In this document: positions 1 to 4,907 of the stretch, piece by piece | How the letters are laid out: each line of letters starts with the position of its first letter | How positions within the stretch are numbered: the first letter of the stretch is position 1 | NCBI GenBank assembly: GCA_002439285.1 | Contig: DJTQ01000248.1 | Location: 1-5,527 of the forward strand | Direction of reading: 5' to 3' | Length of the DNA: 5,527 bases | DNA from: Paenibacillaceae bacterium UBA6304 | Lineage (GTDB): Bacteria > Bacillota > Bacilli > Paenibacillales > Paenibacillaceae | Notes under the pieces: model-generated | The model's database searches: none | Told to the model about the DNA's origin: nothing | What the model saw: the letters and a program-made list of their open reading frames with translations, nothing else | Made by a program: the position numbers and the translations under genes

Positions 1-306
1 ATCCCGCAGGCTTTGTTCCGTATTCTCGATATCGACCGAAATTCGGGCCAATTCATTGCTGACGGTATCGATTTGCGCCATAACTTCTTTTAAATAATTG
101 GTGTTCTTATTCACGTAATGCTGGGCCGTCTGCTTCTGGTCCGCGGCTTTCTCCTGCTGGTTCTTGGCCTGTTTGGCTTGTTCCTGGAGCTGCTTCAGCT
201 CCTTATCGATCTGACTGATCGTTTTTGATTTGGCAAAACCTTCGGTGGGCTGGAAAATCGCAGCGGCTAAAGCGACAACGGCAACCATGGATATCCATCT
301 TTTCAA
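1..306 (-). CDS. secreted coiled-coil murein hydrolase/activator, EnvC/PcsB/CwlO type (5' part only)
   Basis: Only the first 102 residues are in the window; the gene continues past the left edge. The N-terminus is a clear signal peptide: MKRW, then a hydrophobic stretch (about residues 7-18), ending near GFAKS, so cleavage is expected around residue 25. From about residue 27 to the edge the protein is rich in K, Q, E and A with heptad-like spacing, as in the long coiled coils of EnvC, PcsB and CwlO. In such proteins a C-terminal M23 or NlpC/P60 domain follows; it lies outside the window, so catalytic class is inferred. I chose the TTG at 306 because a GGGGA (314-318) sits 7 bases upstream and it supplies the positive signal-peptide N-region; the next in-frame ATG (288) lacks a well placed ribosome binding site. 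It follows ftsX by 79 bases on the same strand, so it is probably co-transcribed and is the likely extracellular partner of FtsEX. Confidence 0.8.
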   Translation of the reverse strand, partial: MKRWISMVAVVALAAAIFQPTEGFAKSKTISQIDKELKQLQEQAKQAKNQQEKAADQKQTAQHYVNKNTNYLKEVMAQIDTVSNELARISVDIENTEQSLRD

Positions 307-385
307 CTTCGCTTCCCCATCCTTCTTCTATATAGGTAGCCAACAAACTGGCTTTTTGACATATCTTTGCGATCTACTACTCTAA

Positions 386-1300
386 CTAAACTTTCAGGAA
401 TTTGCGGATAGACATGGTGCTGCCCCAAATCCCGATCAGAAGCCCGAGACCCACTATTAGAACCGCCAATTGAAATCCGATCTCGCTTACCGGAATCAAA
501 TGAAAGGCGAGCGTAATATCTGCTTTGACGGACTCGACCAGCTGACTGTATCCGAAAAATAAAGCTCCAACGGTGACTGCCGAACCGACAAATCCGATCA
601 GGGCGCCTTCTACAAAGAACGGCCATCGGATAAACATGTTCGTCGCACCAACCAGCTTCATAATTCCAATTTCCCGTCGACGGGCTAGAATCGTCACGCG
701 GATCGTGTTTGAAATCAGGAACATCGCCATCAGGCCGAGCCCTGCTACAAATGCAAACCCGATATTCCGGACGGCTCTCGTAATTTTGAACAATTTCTCG
801 GTGGTGCCTTGTCCGTAATTGACTTTGTAAATCGGTTGGTCAGGATATTTCTCGTTAAGGGCTTTGATCTTGCTTGCCACATAAGGAACGGTGGTCGGTT
901 CGACGACTTCCACCTTCAATGTATCCGGAATCGGATTCGTCGTTTCGTCGTATCCTTCCAGCAAGTCCTTGCCTTCCTCGCCCAGCTTCTCCTTAAAATC
1001 CTTCAACCCTTCCGCTTTGGGGATCAGGGTTACCTTACTGACTTCTTCCATGGCGCCTATTTCGGCCTGCACTTTTTCTCTCATCGCCTTATCCACGTTT
1101 GAACCAAGATAAGTACTGATCTGTACCTGGCTGTCGGCATCGTCGGCAAATGAATTAACATTGAGCACCAATAGTAGAAACACGCCAAGTATAAACAGAG
1201 AAACTACGATGGACGTAATGGACGCCACCGACATCCAGCCGTTGCGAAACACATTTTTGGCGCCTTCCCGTATATGTCTGAGGAGGGTGTTAAAATTCAT
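386..1300 (-). CDS. ftsX: cell division ABC transporter permease-like protein FtsX
   Basis: This 304-residue protein has the usual length and topology of FtsX: a cytoplasmic N-terminus, a first membrane segment at about 25-47, a large extracellular domain at about 48-175, and three more membrane segments at about 180-199, 228-250 and 277-297. The conserved cytoplasmic stretch RREIGIMKLVGAT (208-220) after the second segment is the family hallmark that couples to FtsE. FtsX does not transport a solute; in known systems it passes FtsE ATP hydrolysis across the membrane to activate wall hydrolases (EnvC in E. coli, PcsB in pneumococcus, CwlO in B. subtilis). The ATG at 1300 lies inside the end of ftsE, giving an 11-base overlap and implying translational coupling; a GAGAGGGG about 9 bases upstream is the ribosome binding site. 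Stop is TAG. Nothing looks broken or truncated. Confidence 0.97.
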   Translation of the reverse strand: MNFNTLLRHIREGAKNVFRNGWMSVASITSIVVSLFILGVFLLLVLNVNSFADDADSQVQISTYLGSNVDKAMREKVQAEIGAMEEVSKVTLIPKAEGLKDFKEKLGEEGKDLLEGYDETTNPIPDTLKVEVVEPTTVPYVASKIKALNEKYPDQPIYKVNYGQGTTEKLFKITRAVRNIGFAFVAGLGLMAMFLISNTIRVTILARRREIGIMKLVGATNMFIRWPFFVEGALIGFVGSAVTVGALFFGYSQLVESVKADITLAFHLIPVSEIGFQLAVLIVGLGLLIGIWGSTMSIRKFLKV

Positions 1301-1976
1301 AACCGTAATCCCCTCTCAGCTGGTCTCTGACAATGTTGCCGTGCTCTATGGCGATTACGCGTTTGCGCATCGTGTTTACGATATCCCGGTTATGCGTGGC
1401 CATCACGATGGTGGTACCGCGGAAATTAATCTCGTCAAGTAATTGCATAATGCCCCAGGAGGTTTCCGGATCGAGGTTACCGGTAGGCTCGTCCGCGATA
1501 ATCACCGACGGATTGTTGACGATCGCCCGGGCGATCGCGACCCGCTGCTGCTCCCCGCCCGACAGTTGGGAAGGATCGCGGTTGGCTTTATTCTTCAGCC
1601 CGACCAGTTCCAGCACCTCAAGCGTGCGCTTCTTGATCACTTTCTTGGGCGCTTCGATAACTTCCAGCGCAAAGGCGACATTCTCATAGGCGGTAAGCTT
1701 GGGAAGCAGTCTGAAATCCTGAAAAATAACGCCGATATTACGGCGCACATAAGGAATCTTCCGAGGCTTCAGCTTGCCGATATTAAAACCGTTGACGGAA
1801 ATCTGGCCCTTCGTGGGCACCTCCTCACGGTAGATAAGCTTCATAAAAGTCGATTTACCCGCGCCCGACGGGCCGACGAGATAGACGAATTCGTTGCGGT
1901 CAATTTTGACCGAGACGCCCTTGAGGGCATGCGTTCCATTCGGGTACGTCTTCCAGATATCTTGCATTTCTATCAC
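1290..1976 (-). CDS. ftsE: cell division ATP-binding protein FtsE
   Basis: A 228-residue ABC ATPase with every motif intact: Walker [10 protein letters not shown] (35-43), Q-loop Q86 in FQDFRLLP, signature LSGGEQQR (138-145), Walker B VIIADEP (158-164) with catalytic E163, D-loop NLD (167-169) and H-loop H195 in MATHN. The opening [14 protein letters not shown] and the YREEVPTKG segment after Walker A match FtsE rather than other ABC ATPases such as LolD or MacB, and the partner is FtsX. The start codon is GTG (1976) with AGGA 9 bases upstream; the ATG three codons later has a poorer spacing. It is first in the visible operon ftsE-ftsX-coiled-coil hydrolase and is divergent from the VanW gene. 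I see no convincing sigma-A promoter close to the start; a weak TTGCTT / TATTAT pair (18-base spacer, minus strand, about 2157-2186) would give a leader of about 175 bases. Confidence 0.97.
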   Translation of the reverse strand: MIEMQDIWKTYPNGTHALKGVSVKIDRNEFVYLVGPSGAGKSTFMKLIYREEVPTKGQISVNGFNIGKLKPRKIPYVRRNIGVIFQDFRLLPKLTAYENVAFALEVIEAPKKVIKKRTLEVLELVGLKNKANRDPSQLSGGEQQRVAIARAIVNNPSVIIADEPTGNLDPETSWGIMQLLDEINFRGTTIVMATHNRDIVNTMRKRVIAIEHGNIVRDQLRGDYGYEF

Positions 1977-2089
1977 TTCATCACGTCCTAAACCTTGATT
2001 CCAATGACTGGGTTGACTGCATTTTTACATTCGACATGTTCCCGCCAAATCCTTTAAAAGACGAGCTATTTCATCAGTCCGATATTTAT

Positions 2090-2106
2090 TGTAACAAATA
2101 TGTTAC
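2090..2106 (+). promoter_or_regulatory. candidate WalR (YycF) binding box
   Basis: The sequence TGTAAC-AAATA-TGTTAC matches the published WalR consensus TGTWAH-N5-TGTWAH at every defined position. It lies in the 234-base divergent region between ftsE and the VanW gene (1977-2210). It is also nearly symmetrical: GTAACA and TGTTAC form a 6-bp inverted repeat around AATA, so the minus strand reads GGTAAC-N5-TGTTAC with one mismatch. The direct-repeat orientation points towards the VanW gene, where a CATAAT (2156-2161) could serve as a -10 but no good -35 is seen. WalRK is the essential wall-homeostasis two-component system of low-GC Gram-positives and controls hydrolase genes, which fits both neighbours. 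The site is seen in the sequence; WalR binding is inferred. Nothing else in this gap stands out apart from two TGACTG hexamers 9 bp apart (2005-2019). Confidence 0.5.
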
Positions 2107-2197
2107 CTTTTGAGTACCCGAAAGTTTCCAGAATTTCATCATATATATGGTTGTACATAATATTTTTCCATTCAATTTAGAAGCAAGGTATGCGGAA

Positions 2198-2203
2198 AAG
2201 GGG
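2198..2203 (+). promoter_or_regulatory. ribosome binding site deciding the VanW gene start
   Basis: AAGGGG lies 7 bases before the ATG at 2211. The earlier in-frame ATG at 2190 has only an AAGG one base away, too close to work well, so 2211 is preferred. Confidence 0.75.
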
Positions 2204-2210
2204 ATATGGA

Positions 2211-3665
2211 ATGCGAAAAGTTCATCTTCTCGTTGTAAGTGTTCTGACTGTGCTTCTTACCGCATCCGCCATCTATGGCGGGCTGCTTCTTTATGCTTCC
2301 GCAGATACAGTTCCTTCCGGCACCGTGGTAGGCGGACTGGAAGTTGGCGGATTACCGTTGGCAGAGGCACTGGACAAACTGGAGAGCAGGATCGCGGAAC
2401 TAAGAAAGCAAACCGTTGAATTCACCTTTGTGGATATTGAAAACAAAGCGGCGAAAGCAATTCTCACCTGGGAGCAGGCCGGGGTCTCGTGGGATGCGCC
2501 GGACTTCCGGACAGAGTTGATGTCACTTTCTGCGGGGAGTGTGTGGGAGAGAGCTAAGACGCGCAAAAACTTTGCAGAAACCTGGGAGCTCCTGGCATCC
2601 TTTCAGCCCTCTGATTTGAAGAAGATCCTGAGTCCCGAATGGGAAAAAGAGCACTTTGGCAGCCCCGTCAATGCCGTCCGGTCCATCGCCGCAGACGACA
2701 GCATCCGCTATTTGCCGGGCAGGACGGCCCAGCGGATCGATTGGGAATCGCTAGTTCTCCTTATGCAGGCTGCGATTCCAGGGTCTTCTTCAGGCAGTCG
2801 CGGGGCTGCCGAAATTACGATCCCGCTGACGACCGTACAACCTGCCGTGACGGTCGAGAGTCTAAAGCGGGAAGGCATCCGCCGCAAAATCGCCGAGTTC
2901 TCGACCGGGCTGCAAACTAGCGGAGCCGGAAGGCTGCACAACGTCGAGGCCGCAGCGCGCAGCATCGACGGGATGGTGCTGCCGCCCGACGGCATCTTCG
3001 ACTACGCCAAGGTCGTCGAAGATGCCGAGCAGAGCTACGGCTTCCGTGAAGCGCCGGTCATCTTCGGCGGCAAGCTCGTTCCCGGCGTCGGCGGTGGCAT
3101 CTGCCAAGTGTCGAGCACGCTGTACAATGCGGCCGTCCGCGCTGGCCTGGACATGGTGGAGCGCCGCAACCACTCCCTGCCGGTCAGCTATGTGCCGCTG
3201 GGGCAGGATGCTACCTTTGCCCAGGGCTACATCAATTTCCGCTTTCAAAATACAAGCGGAAAACATCTGCTCATCTCGGCCCAAGTCGCAGACGGCCGAT
3301 TGACCGTCAAGTTGTTCGGCGAGTTGCCGGACAATGTGACCTATGACATAGAGTCCCGGACGACCGACATCCTCACCGCTCCGGACAAATACGTCGCGAA
3401 TCCCGACCTTCCCGCCGGAAGCCGGGAGATCGTCCTGCAAGGCAAGCCCGGCTACATCGTGGAGACGTACCGGGTCAAGTATGTGGACGGCAAGCCCGCC
3501 GCCACAACCCGGCTGTCGCGCGACACCTATCCGGCGCAGCCCAATATCATCGCCGTGCCGCGCAGCGCCGGTGGCGATGACAATGGCGATGGCGGAAAAA
3601 AATCGGTGCAGGAAGCTCCCCGAGTGCTGGAAGACGGAATAGACGGGCCCAAGTTTCCTAAGTGA
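2211..3665 (+). CDS. VanW family protein with G5-like C-terminal domain (YoaR-like)
   Basis: A 484-residue envelope protein. The N-terminus, MRK followed by a hydrophobic stretch to about residue 28, is a signal peptide or single membrane anchor. Residues about 30-215 resemble the peptidoglycan-binding-like region (PG_binding_4 type) that precedes VanW domains, with the typical GGLEVGGLPLAEA opening. The VanW domain spans about 232-370 and carries the family signature GVGGGICQVSSTLYNAA (about 292-308), then RRNHSLPVSYVPLG and the DATFAQGYINFRF strand. A G5-like segment (about 380-452, with the G-E-V/I-V-L-Q-G-K-P-G pattern and repeated YxVKYxDGK) follows, then a polar G/D/K-rich tail. Biochemical function of VanW proteins is unknown; the name comes from vancomycin-resistance clusters, but no other van gene is present here and YoaR-like homologues are ordinary chromosomal genes, so resistance should not be inferred. 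Ends in tandem TGA stops. It is monocistronic, divergent from ftsE and convergent with the nuclease gene. GC rises visibly between about 2880 and 3200. Confidence 0.93.
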   Translation: MRKVHLLVVSVLTVLLTASAIYGGLLLYASADTVPSGTVVGGLEVGGLPLAEALDKLESRIAELRKQTVEFTFVDIENKAAKAILTWEQAGVSWDAPDFRTELMSLSAGSVWERAKTRKNFAETWELLASFQPSDLKKILSPEWEKEHFGSPVNAVRSIAADDSIRYLPGRTAQRIDWESLVLLMQAAIPGSSSGSRGAAEITIPLTTVQPAVTVESLKREGIRRKIAEFSTGLQTSGAGRLHNVEAAARSIDGMVLPPDGIFDYAKVVEDAEQSYGFREAPVIFGGKLVPGVGGGICQVSSTLYNAAVRAGLDMVERRNHSLPVSYVPLGQDATFAQGYINFRFQNTSGKHLLISAQVADGRLTVKLFGELPDNVTYDIESRTTDILTAPDKYVANPDLPAGSREIVLQGKPGYIVETYRVKYVDGKPAATTRLSRDTYPAQPNIIAVPRSAGGDDNGDGGKKSVQEAPRVLEDGIDGPKFPK

Positions 3666-3675
3666 TGAGCGTTTC

Positions 3676-3876
3676 AAAATAGAGGACATTTTGGGCGCTA
3701 TTTGTGCCATTTTCGTCTCTTCCCCAAAAATAGAGGACTTTTAGGGCCCTATTCCTTCATTTTCATTCAAAATTGACCACTTTCCGCCAAAAGGGCTAAT
3801 ATAAGACCCCCATTTGTCCTCTATTTTCACATTATCTGCCCCAACCCCGGAAATAGGGCCCTAAAAGGGTCTTATC
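3676..3876. repeat. four-copy intergenic repeat cluster in inverted arrangement
   Basis: Four related units occupy the 277-base gap between convergent genes (3666-3942). Unit A is 3676-3704 and unit B 3726-3755, both forward; each opens with AAAATAGAGGAC and closes with a GGGCGCTATT or GGGCCCTATT motif, and their openings are 51 bases apart. Unit C (3793-3828) and unit D (3849-3876) are reversed: GTCCTCTATTTT at 3816-3827 is the exact 12-base complement of the A and B openings, and 3852-3867 (AATAGGGCCCTAAAAG) is the exact 16-base complement of 3738-3753 in B. ATAAGACCC (3801-3809) and GGGTCTTAT (3867-3875) add a further inverted pair between C and D. B and D could pair into one long stem, in RNA from either strand, so the cluster may act as a bidirectional terminator or transcript-end stabiliser; it lacks long T-tracts. 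It could instead be a dispersed genomic repeat family. Rest of the gap: a weak imperfect hairpin at 3911-3933. Confidence 0.7.
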
Positions 3877-3942
3877 TTCACCATTCAAAAGTCCGAGAGG
3901 CCGACCGACATATCCTATCCTCGAGTAGGGATAAACCAATAA

Positions 3943-4608
3943 TCAAAACTGATAGTCCTTGCCCTCCAAATCAAGGCAATAAGAGCGCACTCGCTCTTGC
4001 CCACTGGCGGGCCGAATCCACCCCTTTTCCGTTATCTTTCCCAGTAACTTGCGGGCTTTCTTATTTTGAAATCCCATGTAGCTGCAAATTTCTGCCGGGG
4101 TAAGCGGCCGTCCTTCGCGCATAAATAGGCGAATAACCTCTTTTTCGATCCAATCGGCCTCCAGTACCCGTTTTTCTTCCCCTAGCCACCGCCCCATAAA
4201 TTGCTGTAACTTTAGCTGGCAGTAGCGGGGGCTTTCCTTTACATCGTCATACGTAAAACGCAGCACCTTCCACCCATCAGTAACCAGATCATTTTGTCTT
4301 CGGCAGTGATCAGAGAATTGGTGGCGGCTAATATTTCTCCAGTGCGGACCATATCCGTCAATTTCGATTGCCAACCGCATACCTATTCGAATATAAGCAA
4401 AATCCAAATACCTGTAACCATCCTTGAAATCGTTCACTTCATACTCCGGATGCAAATGCTGAAACTGTCCAAAGGCAGGCCACCAAACCAGCTCCAGGAA
4501 CAGCATTTCCGCATGCCCATGTCCTTCCTGCAATCTTCTGAGACGTTCCCCGCGCCTAGCAGTCAAATGGCGGTTCACAAACAGGATGTGAGCTTCTGAA
4601 AATTTCAT
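3943..4608 (-). CDS. DUF559/Vsr-like PD-(D/E)XK endonuclease-fold protein with C-terminal winged-helix-like segment
   Basis: A 221-residue protein with no signal peptide or membrane segment. The core (about 65-125) follows the DUF559/Vsr-like pattern: LDFAY with D69, then LAIEIDGYGPH with E82, D84 and H89, then RRQNDL with R104 and D107, and DGWKVLRFTYDDV (111-123). These are the expected acidic and histidine residues of a metal-dependent nuclease fold; activity is inferred. The helix EMLFLELVWWPAF (34-46) supplies the usual preceding helix with E39. Residues about 150-221 (WIEKEVIRLFMREGRPLTPAEICSYMGFQNKKARKLL split across a helix-turn-helix, then EKGWI and a RVRSY strand) look like a winged helix, giving a nuclease plus DNA-binding layout. 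An in-frame ATG lies at 4674, but I chose 4608 because a seven-G ribosome binding site stands 7 bases before it and because the upstream stretch forms the terminator. It stands alone, convergent with the VanW gene and divergent from the transporter. Target and role are unknown; repair, defence or mobile-element origin are all possible. Confidence 0.82.
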   Translation of the reverse strand: MKFSEAHILFVNRHLTARRGERLRRLQEGHGHAEMLFLELVWWPAFGQFQHLHPEYEVNDFKDGYRYLDFAYIRIGMRLAIEIDGYGPHWRNISRHQFSDHCRRQNDLVTDGWKVLRFTYDDVKESPRYCQLKLQQFMGRWLGEEKRVLEADWIEKEVIRLFMREGRPLTPAEICSYMGFQNKKARKLLGKITEKGWIRPASGQERVRSYCLDLEGKDYQF

Positions 4609-4615
4609 ACCGGTT

Positions 4616-4623
4616 CCCCCCCT
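4616..4623 (-). promoter_or_regulatory. poly-G ribosome binding site deciding the nuclease start
   Basis: On the minus strand an A followed by seven G residues lies 7 bases before the ATG at 4608. This decides the start against the in-frame ATG at 4674, which sits within the terminator stem. The homopolymer is longer than needed for a Shine-Dalgarno match. Confidence 0.7.
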
Positions 4624-4630
4624 ATTCAAA

Positions 4631-4682
4631 ATAAAAAAAACGTCTTTTCGCATAAGGCCCATGGGCCCCGGCAAAAAGACGT
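4631..4682 (-). terminator. strong intrinsic terminator upstream of the nuclease gene
   Basis: On the minus strand the arms ACGTCTTTT and AAAAGACGT (4674-4682 and 4640-4648) pair perfectly over 9 bases, extended by a T-G wobble and two G-C pairs. Inside is a second stem from the perfect 12-bp palindrome GGCCCATGGGCC (4656-4667). The stem is followed by an eight-T run and then ATTTT. There is no T-tract on the plus side, so it works for leftward transcription only. The only leftward transcript that can reach it starts in the same short gap, and it ends just before the nuclease ribosome binding site. It therefore acts either as an attenuator for the nuclease gene or as the end of a small RNA. 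Confidence 0.88.
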
Positions 4683-4763
4683 GTGCTTCACGACTATTAA
4701 CTGGATTAAGACATTTAACTTGCTTAACTTATTTAACTGTTAATTGATCTAACTGATACTATT
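4633..4763 (-). ncRNA. predicted leader RNA or small terminated RNA upstream of the nuclease gene
   Basis: A leftward transcript from the promoter at 4770-4797 would begin near 4763 and meet the strong terminator after about 130 bases; read-through would continue into the nuclease gene. The RNA contains spaced GUUAA motifs from the 9-base repeats, a small CGUG-AAGCA-CACG hairpin whose 3' side overlaps the first bases of the terminator stem (a weak possible antiterminator), then the terminator. I see no T-box sequence and no riboswitch core that I know. No start codon opens the only long frame through the repeats, so a leader peptide is not supported. Existence of the RNA is inferred from promoter and terminator. 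Confidence 0.45.
4697..4757. repeat. degenerate 9-bp tandem repeat, TTAACTnnn
   Basis: Seven consecutive units on the plus strand: TTAACTGGA, TTAAGACAT, TTAACTTGC, TTAACTTAT, TTAACTG (7 bases), TTAATTGAT and CTAACTGAT. Six have exact 9-base spacing; one short unit creates a small inverted repeat, TTAAC-T-GTTAA (4733-4743). The array lies between the leftward promoter and the terminator, so it falls in the transcribed leader of the nuclease gene. It could be a protein-binding array in DNA or RNA, or a simple decaying minisatellite. Confidence 0.65.
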
Positions 4764-4769
4764 GCCCAA

Positions 4770-4797
4770 ATTGTACCACAACCGGTATGCTGAACAA
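4770..4797 (-). promoter_or_regulatory. sigma-A type promoter with extended -10, leftward
   Basis: On the minus strand TTGTTC (4792-4797) is followed after 16 bases by TGGTACAAT, an extended -10 (TGn plus TACAAT at 4770-4775, five of six consensus bases). Expected start of transcription is near 4763. The -35 is weak (three of six), as is common with extended -10 promoters. It should drive the leader and, on read-through, the nuclease gene. Confidence 0.6.
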
Positions 4798-4840
4798 ACT
4801 CTTTATGTCAGCTATTGCCTATAAAAGTTTTCATATGATA

Positions 4841-4854
4841 AGGTGAACCCACCT
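4841..4854. promoter_or_regulatory. small inverted repeat upstream of the MFS transporter gene
   Basis: AGGTG-AACC-CACCT is a perfect 5-bp inverted repeat with a 4-base centre, immediately after a TATGAT (4834-4839) that could be a -10, though no -35 stands at a proper distance (TTGCCT is 13 bases away). It could be an operator or a leader hairpin. Nearby are an ACTTAAGT palindrome (4861-4868) and two GACTAA copies (4855 and 4873). Functional meaning is uncertain. Confidence 0.25.
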
Positions 4855-4907
4855 GACTAAACTTAAGTCGTAGACTAACGCAGACGTAGAGAGGATTCAT
4901 AATCATC

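Noticed and set aside
338..357. Hairpin AGCCA-acaaac-TGGCT followed by TTTT in the ftsX/hydrolase gap
   Set aside because: The T-run follows only on the plus strand, where no gene ends, and the stem has just 5 bp; it does not read as a terminator for the leftward operon.
303..626. Minus-strand open frame of 107 codons across the end of ftsX
   Set aside because: It overlaps ftsX in another frame, and its product is arginine- and serine-rich with no family resemblance; it is a shadow of ftsX and the gap.
2211..3665. Vancomycin resistance determinant
   Set aside because: No vanH, vanA/B, vanX, vanR or vanS gene is present, and VanW/YoaR-like proteins are common chromosomal envelope proteins.
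2862..3710. Long minus-strand open frame of 282 codons opposite the VanW gene
   Set aside because: It lies antisense to a well supported VanW domain in the GC-rich part, where stop codons are rare; no recognisable domain or ribosome binding site.
3676..3876. CRISPR array
   Set aside because: Units are in opposite orientations, imperfect and unevenly spaced, with no uniform spacers; this is not the direct-repeat layout of CRISPR.
4609..4674. 22-residue N-terminal extension of the nuclease from the ATG at 4674
   Set aside because: The extension is encoded by the terminator hairpin and its T-tract, and the ATG has no ribosome binding site, whereas 4608 has one at ideal spacing.
4625..4739. Leader peptide with TTA leucine codons every third codon through the 9-bp repeats (minus strand)
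   Set aside because: The frame follows a TAA stop and lacks a start codon or ribosome binding site before the repeats; the codon pattern is just the 9-base period read in frame.
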